Positions 11,101 to 21,707 of a DNA stretch of 64,000 bases are shown piece by piece. Below the pieces are notes generated by a model that made no database searches, was not told the DNA's origin, and worked only from the letters and a program-made list of their open reading frames with translations. The stretch lies in contig CM059192.1 of the NCBI GenBank assembly GCA_030323885.1, forward strand, positions 66,232,977 through 66,296,976, given 5' to 3'. The position numbers and the translations under genes were made by a program. The first letter of the stretch is position 1. Each line of letters opens with the position of its first letter. The DNA is from Branchipolynoe longqiensis (lineage: Eukaryota; Annelida; Polychaeta; Phyllodocida; Polynoidae).

Positions 11101-11605
11101 GCATTCACAATTTCAAAACCAAAACATGGATTTAGATTTGATGTTACATATCCAACATAGATACTGATGTTTTTTTGTTGGTTTTTTTTCTTTTTTTTGT
11201 CTTGAAGATTTATACTGCCTATCATGGATAAGCCTGAATAGGCTTGTTTTCACCATTAGACAGTTTGTCGATAGAAAGCCCGAGCCTACACTTTTACCGA
11301 CCCAAGGGATTTTTAACCTCCCACACCACAAAGACATGGTATGAGAGCAACTGGCTTTTGATGACGCTGTAAGTTATACACAGCTGTGGAAATCCAAATT
11401 GGCAGAGGTGGGGGCACAGGGAATCGAACCACTGACCTTCAGATTAGGAGTCCGACCTAGAAAAAAGTCAGACACTCTAAGCACCCTGCCACAGAGAACA
11501 CCAATGTATTTATTAAGGTTTTATTGCTGCATAGAAGGGAATAAATACTAAGTCAATTTAATAGAACCTATAAATTCTCAAGCATATGATGTCAGAATTT
11601 TGCAC
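11101..11605 (+). mobile_element. Element E, split by SINE-B
   Basis: The left part 11101-11172 ('tttcaaaaccaaaacatgga', 'tagatactgatg') and the right part 11508-11605 ('cttattaagg'-like, 'ctgcatagaagg', 'agtcaatttaatagaacct') together match element E at 26483 and 33009. Between them lies a complete inverted SINE-B. Confidence 0.7.
11173..11507 (-). mobile_element. SINE-B inserted in element E
   Basis: Full-length minus-strand copy, with its poly-A end appearing as a T run at 11173-11199. Box B complement is 'ggaatcgaacc'. It interrupts element E, so it is younger than that copy of E. Confidence 0.85.
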
Positions 11606-11640
11606 GCATACATTTCCTACAATCATGTAAACATGCAGAA

Positions 11641-12029
11641 CCCTAGCAAATACCCTATAATACTAAGACGGCTCACTCAGCCTGTACTGTGTAATCAAAA
11701 TGATCAAACCCACCACTTGGTGTGCTGGCTGTTCTCTTGGTTAAACAGTTGCTATATTATATGTATAAATGTATATATAAATGAGAAAGATGTGTGATGA
11801 TGGCAATGATGATGATGATGCTGATGATGATGTGTATTTGTTCATAGCAATTTAATATTGATGTGTATTCATACTTACCTACCTCATGTATAATATAATT
11901 GTATGTGTTTACATGTGAAACACCAACGGGCTGATCAAACCCACCACAAGGTGGCACTTCAAAATTTACATTACCATGGGAGAGGTAGGGAGTGAGCCGT
12001 CTTAGTATTATAGGGTCTTTGACCCTAGG
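11641..12029. mobile_element. TIR element, about 389 bp
   Basis: The segment 11652-11678 (ccctataatactaagacggc and on) recurs as its exact reverse complement at 11992-12017 for about 26 bases. The outer flanks ccctag/ctaggg also pair. The interior holds a direct repeat of 'gatcaaacccaccac' and a GAT-rich microsatellite near 11795-11832. No coding capacity. Confidence 0.6.
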
Positions 12030-12116
12030 TAGTGTACTGGCTAGTACATTAGCCTGGGGATGGATATGAATCCTATTTTAGACACAATATTTCCCATTTT
12101 CATCAGCCCCATTGCA
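12030..12116 (+). mobile_element. SINE-H fragment
   Basis: It contains 'cacaatatttcccattttca' and the adjoining 'tgaatcctattttag', equivalent to the segment just after the tRNA-like head in the SINE-H copies near 26055-26388 and 60616-60903. Confidence 0.5.
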
Positions 12117-12700
12117 CTGTGTAAAATATTCCGATAAAACGCATTGGTGGGGAATGTGAACTGGTCTATAAAGGATTACAAATAGTCTATAAAGGTAAAT
12201 GATATATATGGCCAAGTGAATGAATGTATTTATATAGTTGCTGGTGAATCTTTACTTGTGGTTCATAGTCATTGTGTATTAAATAGATAGTGTGAGAGGG
12301 GCACTATTGTTAGTGTGGAAGGGGCTCAAGAGCTATACTCACTACCCCCCCCCCAACTTTTAGTAACGGATCACCACACACACACACAGCAAGGCAGGTG
12401 CAGGGCAAGAGACACAAGGCATGGTAGTGGTGGGTAGATCACAGTAGCCATGGTGACACAAGAATGCTTACTGTTCATTGGTGGACCTAGAAATGCTGGT
12501 TGTTGATTGGAGAGCATGGTTAGGTGGTATGCCATATCAGATCCATGTACCACTATATAATAATAAACCTGAGGGTGCAAGCTCTCACTTTTTCTTTCAC
12601 TCTTTATACTCTTCCTTTCTCTCCTTGCCTGTATGGATTTCCTATTAGGCTGCCTACACAACTACAGCTGCCAGATGACGACTTTACAACTGGTTACCGT

Positions 12701-12830
12701 GAGTTGGATTCTGTACAAGCTATGTGCAGTATGGTTGTTGGACCTACCCTGCCTATGAATAATATATATGTAAGTGCATTGCCTGTATGTATGTAATTGT
12801 AAGCATTAACGCGACTTATGGATGTAAACC
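12701..12830 (+). mobile_element. SINE-H tail fragment
   Basis: It contains 'gattctgtacaagctatg' and a 'gtaagtgcattgcctgtatg' block matching the 3' half of SINE-H at 60616-60903. Confidence 0.55.
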
Positions 12831-12939
12831 ATTTAAAACACTTACAATTTGAGGATGAAAGTTTAGTGGATTACGCTGACCGCTCAGACAAGCAGCCATT
12901 TTGACAGGAGGTGTGGATAGCCCCGGAATGGCAATAACC

Positions 12940-13090
12940 GTGGGTTCTAATCCGGCTCTATGCGCAATACAATGCGCACTTATGCCAATTTTATAGTACT
13001 GCCCCCATTGGAGATCAGGTGGCCAGCACCATAACCCGATTTCCCGTTCAATCACATTATCCTTTCCCTATCCTAGTAGTGCCGAGGAAT
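12940..13090 (-). mobile_element. SINE-A fragment
   Basis: Middle section only ('tttatagtactgccccc', 'cagcaccataacccgat', 'ccctatcctagtag'). The head is lost and the tail truncated. Confidence 0.6.
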
Positions 13091-14221
13091 AATACTTATT
13101 AAGTGAGAGAAGAAAAGAAAACAACCCAAGGCTAGCTCTCTCAGCAGGAACCAGTGCTCCGTGTGAAGAAGGATGGGAAGGTGTGTGACGAGGTAGGGGG
13201 TCTGGAGGTCAACGGTCAAAGGTCATATATGGGTTATTGATGGTAGACTATCATGAACCCTAGCGGTGCCCTTACAAAGTGCAACATGTTGCGCAATTTG
13301 TAGCGTCCAATATTGCATCAATAAATTCCATAAATTACAACATTAAACAGTTTGTTGAGCACAACATACAACAAAATAGGATTTGCTCTAGGTTGTTGAA
13401 CTCTGTTGATATGTTGAGCGCAAGGACTAATGAAAACACTCCTCTATGAATGATCACATGACCTGGCTCTCTGGATCTGTTCATAGATGTCAGCACTAGT
13501 GGGGTATGTTGAGCAGAAGGACCAATGAAAACACACCTCTCTGAACAGATTGTAAAATGGCTAAAGCTCGAATATGTGGTTGTGTAGGCAGGCTATAGTG
13601 AAATCATTACAGACAAAGAGAAAGAAGAGTATAAAGTGTAAAGAAGGAGAGAGAGTCAAGCCCTCTGGTTTATTATTTATATGGTTACATGGGTTCATTG
13701 TACAGTATCACCCCACCTCTTTCCCCGAATGGGAAACAAGCATTCTTAGCTCTACAAGTAGGGATCCAGCATTCCTGGTCCCCATGGCTACCAGTGGTCT
13801 GCCCACCACAAGAAAGGTGTCTGGCCCCATGGCCACCACCAACCTTGACCTTTGAGTGTGGTGATCACTACCCCAGCAGAGGGGGTAGGCTCTGAGTGCC
13901 CTCACACCCAGACCTGCCAGCACCACTATGTCTATTTACATCCCACTCAGGCACCACCAGCCCTTACATATATATACATACATGCACTTGGTCACATACA
14001 CCGATCAGTAATAGAATATTTGCATTCCCCCCAATGCCGTAAATCGGAATATTTTACAACATGATCTGGTTGACTGGGTCTTTTCATAGATGGCGCCACT
14101 AGATGGCACACAACTTGTTGCACCATTTAGCCAGATTTTAACGTGACCTACTTCGGCCTCTCCGTGATATTGACACCTACAGACTGCAAAGCAACAAACA
14201 CTTTATCATCAGGCTCACAGA

Positions 14222-14548
14222 CCACGGTGGCCGAGTCAGTAGAGCACAAGCCTCTCGTGCGGGAGTTCAGGAGTTTGATTTCTGGTCGAGTCAAACCAAC
14301 GACTTACAAAATTGATACTTGTCGCTTCCTAATTTGGCGCTCGGCATTAATAGGATAGCACAAGGACTGGTTAGCTCAGTGTCAGGAAAATGCAAATGAG
14401 TGTGATATCGGGTCATGGTGCTGGCGGCCTAATTTCCAAGTAGGGCATCATTATAGAGTCGCCCTGAGTGTGCACTCTCACAAGTCGGTATGCATCCTAA
14501 TATGATCTTAGATGTTGCCAGTACGCAAACCTCCAACAACCAACTAAT
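14222..14548 (+). mobile_element. SINE-A, near full length
   Basis: The head 'ggtggccgagtcagtagagc' is followed by 'gtcgagtcaaaccaacgac', the body, and a tail 'cttagatgttgccagtacgc' with 'ctccaacaaccaacta' in place of the CAAA end. Confidence 0.8.
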
Positions 14549-14954
14549 GATGTCTGGCATTTAGCCACCAGGTAAGTAAGTGTGTGTTTTACTAATGTCA
14601 ACCGTTGCCATTGAGGCAATCCCTATTGCACACACTTAATTATCACACACATACAATTAAGGTCAATCCAATTACCAGAACTTAGAATTGCTATGTTCCT
14701 TCTCTCCCACACACCGACTCTGCAGTGTTATAACTATTTCTTCTCATCCTTTGCTTTGGCTTATTTGTGGCTGTAAGTTAACAAATTGCGGATTAACTCA
14801 ACTATTATGTCTTTGCTGGGGGTAGGTGAGAGGGCTATGAGATAAGAACAGACAACTACAATGACTTGAGATAAAGTGGGTTTTTTTCGCTCCTCTGAAA
14901 TGACGGGACTGCGTTAAAATATTCCAGTAATTTCCCAGCTTTAATTGCTCACAG
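14549..14954. other. Unassigned
   Basis: No repeat family or coding feature recognised, apart from short CA runs near 14630-14660. Confidence 0.3.
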
Positions 14955-15315
14955 CTTGAGTGTGTGGTTGTGAGTGTGTGTGTGGTTGTGGGTATGTGGG
15001 TATGTACATATGTGTGTGGGTGTGTGGGTGTGTAGGTGTGTGTGTGTGGTAAATCCCCAACAAGCTCTTTGTTTGTTGTTGTTTGACATCCTGTGAACAT
15101 CTAAGACTTGTGACAGTGGGGTCATGTGTGGGTGTGTGTGTATGTGCGTGTGTGTGGGAGGGTGTTGGTTTGTGTGTGTGGTCTGTGTGGGTGTGTATGG
15201 GTGTGTGGGTGTGTGGGTGGGGTATGGGTCTGGGCGTGTGTGTGTTGGTGTGTGTGAGTGTGTGTATGTATGCGTGGCTGTGTGGGGAGGTGTGAGTGTG
15301 TGTGGGGGGAGGGGT
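14955..15315. repeat. TG-rich microsatellite region
   Basis: Irregular (gt)n with gggtgtgt interruptions, broken at 15045-15125 by unique sequence. It gives Cys/Val-rich frames on the plus strand and Thr/His/Pro-rich ones on the minus strand, all compositional. Confidence 0.85.
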
Positions 15316-15366
15316 TGCTGGTAGTCTCACTTTGATCCTTCTACTCACGACTCCCAAGCCGACCAT

Positions 15367-15613
15367 CAGGATCACGTGACTCAGTGGGATATTGGGTCAC
15401 GGCTCCGGGGTCACGAAAAGGAAATCGCCCCCCTCAAAGTTTCCATCCTCCACCAAACAGAATCAGCAGTAAGTGATGTTCTATGGCACCCGCCCGCCCT
15501 GTATACTCCCAGTCCGAGGGGCAGCACTATAAATCCGCCATTGGTGCATGTGCACTGTGTGTCACAAGTCAGTACCGGTCCGGATGTAATTTTAGATGTC
15601 ACTGGGTGGTAAA
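15367..15613 (+). mobile_element. SINE-A, 5'-truncated and interrupted
   Basis: It opens at 'gtgactcagtgggatattgg' and runs to the tail 'gtcactgggtggtaaa'. About 80 bases of unrelated sequence lie in the middle (15400-15510). It abuts an inverted copy tail-to-tail. Confidence 0.6.
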
Positions 15614-15626
15614 TCCTCATCAAGCA

Positions 15627-15942
15627 GTTTGTTTGTTGTTGTTTTACATCCTGCGAACATCTAAGGTCATATCAAGATGGACACCAACTTGTGAAAGTGC
15701 ACACTCATGGCAACTTCGTAGTGCTGCCCCAGCAGGTATACCAGACTGCTGGCACCATGACCTGATATCACACACAGTCCCATTATCCTGACACTATGCT
15801 AACCAGTTCTTGTCCTATCCTATTAGCGCAAGGTTAGGTAGCGACAAGTATCAATTTGTTAAGGCATCGGTTGGCTGGGATTCGAACTCCTGACCTTCCG
15901 CACTGCAAGCCTGTGCTCTGCCCATTCAATCACCGCAATAAC
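15627..15942 (-). mobile_element. SINE-A, full length
   Basis: The 3' end 'gttgttgttttacatcctg' is at the left; the head complement ('ttcgaactcctgacc') and 5' end 'caatcaccgc' are at the right. Confidence 0.8.
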
Positions 15943-16168
15943 CAATCTAACAAATAATCAAAGCATACCGTGCTACCACCTGTCGGCTCATTCTGGCCCG
16001 GCGCAAGTGCATTGTGGGTTTAGCGCGCCACTTGGAGGGAAGACGCTCATTGGCGCCTGCTGATGTACTGGTACGTGGCATGCCACAGCGCTTCCAGGTA
16101 ATACCAAAGACAATGTACAACAAGATGCACCACTCAGCGCTTTCCCGTGAAATACAGCAAACAAGGTA

Positions 16169-16260
16169 ATTGGACAGGTCCCTTAGCCCAGCCTGACTGA
16201 TGAACCATTGAAAGAAGGGGACAGGTTCCCTAGCCCAGCCTGACTGCTGTACAATCAAAG
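16169..16260. repeat. Two-copy direct repeat, about 46 bp
   Basis: The segment 'ggacaggtcccttagcccag' recurs as 'ggacaggttccctagcccag', followed in both by 'cctgactg'. It sits at the end of a 103-codon minus-strand frame (16258-15947) with no recognised domain. Confidence 0.6.
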
Positions 16261-16486
16261 ATAATTTATGACAATTATAGTGTATTATCTCCTGATATTA
16301 ATAATGACAATAATATTATACTATAGTTAAGTTCAAACATACTTTAAACACTTTAATCTGTTCCATACAAATACAATTTGTGATTATGTCTTAGTAGGAA
16401 AACTACTACTACGCCTGATCAAAGACAATGCACGTTCTTTGTCAGGGGATGGCGCCACTGAATGATTATTTCAGAAATTCCTATAT

Positions 16487-16925
16487 AAAAGCGGTGAGTG
16501 GTGCAAAGCAGTGAGTGGTGCAAAGTGGTGAGTGGTGCAAAGTGGTGAGTGGTGCAAAGCGGTGAGTGGTGCAAAGCACTGAGTGGTGCAAAGCGCTGAG
16601 TGGTGCAAAGCACTGAGTGGTGCAAAGTGCTGAGTGGTGCAAAACGCAGAGTGCTGCAAAGGGTTGAGTGGTGCAAAGTGCTGAGTGGTGCAGAGCACTG
16701 ACTGTGGCAAAGCGCTGAGTGTGGCAAAGCGCTGAGTGCTGCAAAGTGCTGCAAAGTGCTGAGTGCTGCAAATCGCTGAGTGCTGCAAAGCCCTGAGTGG
16801 TGCAACGGTCTGAGTGGTGCAAAGGGATGAGTGGTGTAAAGTGCTGAGTGGTGCAACGCACTGAGTGGTGCAAAGTGCTGAGTGGTGCAAAGTGCTTAGT
16901 GGTGCAAAGCACTGAGTGGTGCATC
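16487..16925. repeat. 17-bp satellite, gagtggtgcaaagcact
   Basis: About 25 units of 17 bp. Three units make 51 bp (17 codons), so the minus strand is open in all three frames (145-162 codons) with a repeating His/Ser/Ala/Leu/Cys/Thr pattern. I treat these as by-products of the period. Confidence 0.9.
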
Positions 16926-17046
16926 TTGTACCAACAGCCTGCCGAGTCCAGCAAACCACTGCATCATATTTACTGTCTTCATCCAGCTTAGTGTATATTA
17001 TCAGGTGAGAACCTTCTCCATCTATACTCCTCTATCTATCTAGGTA

Positions 17047-17365
17047 CCGGGCGTGGTGGTCGAATCGGTAGAGCGCAGGTCTCCCATGCGGGAGATCAGG
17101 AGTTCAATCCTGGTCGAGTCAAACCAATGACTTACAAAATTGATACTTGGCGCTTCCTAGCCTGGCGTTCAGTTAATACGATAGGCCAAGGATTAGTTAG
17201 CTCAGTGTCAGGATAATGTGACTGTGTGGGATATCGGATCAGGGTGCTGGTGGCTTGAACTCCAAGTGGAGCAGCACTATACAGTCACACTGTCACAAGT
17301 CGGTACCAATCCTGATATGACCGTGGATGTTGCTAGGACATAAAACCCAAATAAACAAACAAAAC
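17047..17365 (+). mobile_element. SINE-A, full length, good head
   Basis: The head has 'gaatcggtagagcgcaggtc' and 'aggagttcaatcctggtcga', close to the A- and B-box spacing of a tRNA. It ends 'gttgctaggacataaaaccc' with a CAAA-type end. Confidence 0.85.
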
Positions 17366-17494
17366 CACCAAGCAATGTGACAGAAATAGTTGTCTATTCT
17401 CCCATCGCTTATTAAATTAATGAAATAACAGGAAGTGGAACGATATGTCAATTTCAGTCCGATAAGTACCTCTGAGTACATTTAAGGTATGACC

Positions 17495-18211
17495 CCGGTG
17501 TAAAGATTTCAAATTCCCCCCTGATTCAAGTTCCCCCCCAGGAACTTGAAAACGTTTTCAAATTCCTCCCAGGGGAATTTGAAAACGTTTTCAAGTTCCC
17601 TCCCTCGTTTTAACTTTCCCTCCCCCCGGGGAACTTGAAAACATGCATAAAACTACACCAACCACCCAGCCTCCCCAGGCCCTCTCAGAGGTTTGTGGGC
17701 TCCTTAGGCTGCCTTTTTCCTTCCTCCCCCCTCCCCCTACCCCCCCTGGAAATTGTCTGGAAATTTTTTATTTTCCGTGAAATTTTCGATTTGTTTAACT
17801 TTTCAATTTGTTGTGCTTTTTTGAATAATTAAAAAAATATAGAATTTTTGAGTGAAATTCTTTATTTTCGTGAAATATACATTTTTTTGGTGATTTTTTT
17901 ACGTGAAATTGTTCGATTAACAACAAATCTTTTTGGGGAAATTTTGGTGACTACTATTACTATTTTTCATAAATTTTCGATCTTTTTAAAACTTTTACAT
18001 TTTTGGGGAATTTTCTTTATTTTTAAACAATTTTAAATTCCCAGAGGGGGGAATTTGAAAATAGGGGGAGGAATCTGAAAACTGTTTTTAAGTTCCCCCC
18101 CGGGAATCTGAAAACGTTTTTAATTTCCCCGGAGGGAAGTTAAAAACGTTTTCAGATTCCCGGGGGGGGGGGGGAACTTGGGAAGGGGGGAAGTTGAAAT
18201 CGTTACACCGG
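17495..18211. mobile_element. Foldback element, 717 bp
   Basis: The ends are inverted (CCGGTGTAAAGATTTCAAAT against CCGGTGTAACGATTTCAACT). The subterminal regions contain many copies of GAAAACGTTTTC, itself palindromic, alternating with poly-C on the left and poly-G on the right. The centre (17740-18040) is T-rich with repeated 'tttcgtgaaat'-like words. No coding capacity. A folded strand would form one long hairpin with many side hairpins. Confidence 0.7.
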
Positions 18212-18311
18212 TGACACAGACTGACACACACACGCACTAACGCACACTAACCAGACTGGCACACATACCAAGCCATACCCACTTACTCACACATGCTCAC
18301 CAGCTCACCAG

Positions 18312-18360
18312 CCCCGTCCTAATATGACCTTAGATGTTGCTAGGACGTAAAACAACAACA
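18312..18360 (+). mobile_element. SINE-A tail fragment
   Basis: Only 'atatgaccttagatgttgct' and 'aggacgtaaaacaacaaca' remain. Confidence 0.6.
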
Positions 18361-18507
18361 CACCAGCAATTCACCCACACACCCACACGCCACACGCCAA
18401 CTTACACCCACGCAGTCACACCTACGCACCCCCAACACACTAACCAACACCCTCACACCAAAGCTTATATCTACACATCAACCTACCCCGAACAAACAAC
18501 ACATTAT

Positions 18508-19090
18508 GGGGCTGTCACACTACGACGCTTCTTACCGGCGACCCGTCGACGTGTGTTGACTTTGGGCGATAATTAGTGAAATATCGAGACGCGCTGGGGG
18601 CGCGTTATGCGCGCGTCGGTACAGGTCGGTACACTATGCTTGACGTTGATGGTCGGCGGACAACGTCGGCGCGGGTTGCCGGTCGCCCAAGGTTTAGCTT
18701 GTCAAAAAAAAACAGCGATCGACAACGCGCGCAAATATATGGGTAAGGACGTTAGGCGCGCGTCGCGCTGCGTTGAACGCGCCGGAATAACGTTATGGGA
18801 ACGCTAGGAAGACGGCGCGCGTGCGGGAGGGTCGTTGCTCACACGTTGCGGCAAACTGGGCCGTTTTTGCTTTACGCCCTAGCAACATTTAAGGTTGAAT
18901 GAAGACCTCGCGCCAAACTTTTCTTTTTTTTTTCCCCAGCGCGTCGACACACGTTGGCCGCGCGCGCATAATGCGCCGCGCTGACGCCAATCTTTTCCAC
19001 CAAACCGCCGAAAAGTTTGCCGTTTCTCGACGCGCAATATGGTACTTTCAACGCTGACGGGTCGCCGGGACAAACGTCGTAGTGTGCACA
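18508..19090. mobile_element. TIR element of the ctgtcacactacgacg group, 583 bp
   Basis: The left end reads ggctgtcacactacgacgc and the right end is the complement of gcacactacgacgtttg. Both continue into a shared 'ccggcgacccgtc'. The interior is CpG-rich with acgcgcg words but differs from the element at 3711, so only the ends are conserved. Confidence 0.7.
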
Positions 19091-19212
19091 TCCACCCACC
19101 CACCAACAAACCACCAGCCACCGCCCGACGCATTACACCCACTCACTCACACCAACACACCAACTCACCAACCCACAAACCAAGCCACACCCACAAATCC
19201 ATACATTCAGGT

Positions 19213-19532
19213 GTCGGTTGTCTGTTGCAGCTTTGCGTCCTCTCAACATCTAAGGTCATATCCGGATGAGTATCGACTTGTGACAGTGCACACTCATGGT
19301 GATTTCATAGTGCTGCCCCACTTGGAAATCAGGCTGCCGGCACCATGACCTGAGATACCACCCAGTCACATTATACTGACAGTGAACTAAACAGTCCTAG
19401 CCCTATCCTATTAATGCTGAGTGCCAGGCTAGGAAGCGACCAGTACCAATTTTGTAAGTCACTGGTTTGACTCGACCTCCCAACCTTCCGCACAGGAACC
19501 ATGCACTTTACCGATTCGGCCACCGCGTCCAG
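19213..19532 (-). mobile_element. SINE-A, full length
   Basis: Tail 'gcgtcctctcaacatctaag' at the left and 5' end 'ccaccgcgtccag' at the right. Confidence 0.8.
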
Positions 19533-19720
19533 TGCATTCCTTCAGACACCACTCATCCAAACACCCATATACACAACACACATCCATACATACACCTCCC
19601 CCCCCCCAATCCCTCATCCCCCAACACACACACCCTACCGCCGCCTCCTCCCAGGGCCGGGCCGGGGGCAGCTGATGCTAGGAGCGGCTCGTTTCGTCAT
19701 TTCAGCCATAACCTTATTGC

Positions 19721-20225
19721 GGCCGGTGTCATGGTATAAAACCCCTGCCCGATCGCAGCCCCTGCCGTGAAGACAGTTGACTAAGCATTTATTTTTGTAA
19801 AATAAATTTACAAACTTTCAGTGGATCAATTAAAAATATCTCAATGCGCGATTGAAGAGGAAGATCTGAAGTATTTAATGTAACCTAAGAGCAATTTATG
19901 CTGAAAGTATTAAAAACAGAGATAATAGTGAAAGTTGGGATATTCTGAGTGTCAGTGCAATCTTCATACAGAAAAAGTGAAATATCTATGAAACTTACAC
20001 CACCTAGAAACAAACCCCCTGGAACATATATAGAAAACATATCCAACGAACAGATTATATTAAATTTATATGGTTAGGGTTGTGCATTTCTATTAATCTT
20101 TAATAGACACTGGCAGTGTGTATTCGTTCTGCAGCCGAGCTGAGCTTGTTTACAACCTCTGCGCATGCGCAGAAGCCACGACAAGGGCTGCGATCCGGCA
20201 GGGATTTTATACCATGACACCGGGC
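19721..20225. repeat. Inverted repeat with inward TATA motifs
   Basis: The arms 19721-19769 and 20177-20225 are inverted, about 49 bp each and roughly 90% alike by eye. Each contains GTCATGGTATAAAA reading toward the 407-bp centre. The centre is AT-rich with no long frame. Inverted termini with TATA boxes suggest a deleted mobile element, but no family is recognised. Confidence 0.6.
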
Positions 20226-20309
20226 AGCATAGGGGCCGCAACCGGAAGTGTCCTTGCGGGCGCTTGTCTACTCTGAAGGCATGCCTGTATGTGTGTGTGT
20301 GTGGAAGTG

Positions 20310-20361
20310 GAATATATATCTATATATATATATATATCTATATATATATATATGTATATAT
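20310..20361. repeat. TA microsatellite
   Basis: (ta)n with tatc interruptions, adjacent to a short (tg)n at 20287-20301. Confidence 0.85.
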
Positions 20362-20394
20362 AGATCTGGTACATTAGATGTCCGATCGCCACAC

Positions 20395-20922
20395 TTGTGT
20401 TTGTTTACTGGGATGTTTTCATCCTGGCAACATCTAAGGTCACACAAGGATGCGTACCGGCTTGTGACGGTGCACCCTCACCATGCTTTATAGTTGCATA
20501 GTCCGATGCTTTTGAGTTTCTGTCATTTTCTGAGATAACATTATATATCTACCTTGCTTTAGTTTGAAGCAAGTTAAATTTTGAATGGCTATCTTTTAAG
20601 ATATTTGAAGTGCAACCATGCCAAATTAATTTTGGCAAGCTTGCCAAAAGTCTGACACCATAGGTTTGTGCAGTAACAGGTTCTATTAGATTGACTCAGC
20701 ATTCCATTCTCTGTGGTGACAAATGCTTAATAAGTGCATCAGTTCCTAAGGTAGATATGTAGAATCAAATCTATATCGGATTATACAGCTTTAATAGTGC
20801 TGCCCCATTGGGTCACCAGGTTGTCAGCATCACGACCCGATATCCCACTCAGTCACAATATATCCTGATATTGAGCTATCCAGTCATTGCCCTATCCTAA
20901 TAATGCTGAATGTCAGGCTAGG
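20395..20922 (-). mobile_element. SINE-A split by element E
   Basis: The tail half 20395-20493 and the body 20789-20922 are separated by element E. The word ctttatag at the left junction and ctttaatag at the right junction look like the duplicated target. Confidence 0.75.
20494..20788 (-). mobile_element. Element E, complete, 295 bp
   Basis: The ends are imperfect inverted repeats (ttGCATAGTCCGATG and its counterpart gtataatccgata), flanked by a probable 8-9 bp duplication within SINE-A. No coding capacity. Element E is therefore best read as a MITE. Confidence 0.75.
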
Positions 20923-20925
20923 TTG

Positions 20926-21272
20926 TGTTTGTTTGTTAGTTTGTTGTTGTTTTAAGTCCTAGCAACATCTAAGGTCATATCAGTACGGGTACTGACTTGT
21001 GACAGTGTGCCCTCATGGTCACTTTATAGTGCTGCCCCACTGTGAGACCAGGCCACCAGCACCATGACCTGATATCCCACTCAGTAACATTATCCTGACA
21101 CTGAGTCAACCAGTCTTCGCCCTATCCTAATAATGCCATGTGCCAGGCTAGGAAGCGAAAAGTATTAATTTGATAAGTCATTGGTTTGACTCGACCGGGA
21201 ACCGAATTCACCGACCTTCCACACGGGAGGCAGGGCTCTACTGATTTGGCCACCGAGCCCGGTGGGAAGCCC
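20926..21272 (-). mobile_element. SINE-A, full length
   Basis: It runs from the TTTG-type end 'gttgttgttttaagtccta' to the head complement 'ttggccaccgagcccgg'. It abuts a three-copy 'cccacgtgaag' tandem at 21269-21305. Confidence 0.8.
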
Positions 21273-21506
21273 ACGTGAAGCCCACGTGAAGCCCACGTGA
21301 AGCCGGTTAGACTCGATCGCTGCGCATGACGCCGTCCCAACATGGCCGCCGGCTCTACAGGCAAATTAATGTTGATGGTGCCGCTGTTTGTCCGCCGTAA
21401 GCGGCACCGATAACTCACAGTGGGGCCCGTAAAGAGATTATAGTCCCGGGCTAACACCGGCACCGCGCCCGCAACCAGCCCTCACCGGGCCAGAAGAGCG
21501 AGGCAA

Positions 21507-21662
21507 CGGGAGGGAAGGGGGGGGGGGGTAAAGGGGGGGGGGGGAGAAGATAAAACACTAGCCCATACAAACAAACCCATATGTGAGATGGTGGCTTGTT
21601 GGGGTGTGGTGGGGGAGTCTACGGGGGTGGGGTGAGGGTGGGGGTGGGGGTGGGGGGTGTAC
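21507..21662. repeat. G-rich low-complexity DNA
   Basis: Two long G runs near 21516-21544, then (gtgggg)n-like sequence to 21660. A short (ta)n follows at 21688-21703. Confidence 0.8.
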
Positions 21663-21707
21663 TTAGCGTATGTCGGTATGTAAAGTATATATATATATAT
21701 ATACCAG

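Larger units (their letters stand above)
12117..14060. repeat. Large imperfect inverted repeat
   Basis: The arm 12117-12666 pairs with the inverted arm 13577-14060. The inner match is strong (tttattatt, tctctccttctttacactt-type words and 'ttgtgtaggcaggct'). The outer match includes 'gtaaaatattccga' against 'tcggaatattttac'. The spacer 12667-13576 holds a SINE-H tail, a SINE-A fragment and two direct copies of a 'tatgttgagc..aaggac.aatg' block (13410 and 13505). No protein domain seen. Confidence 0.55.
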
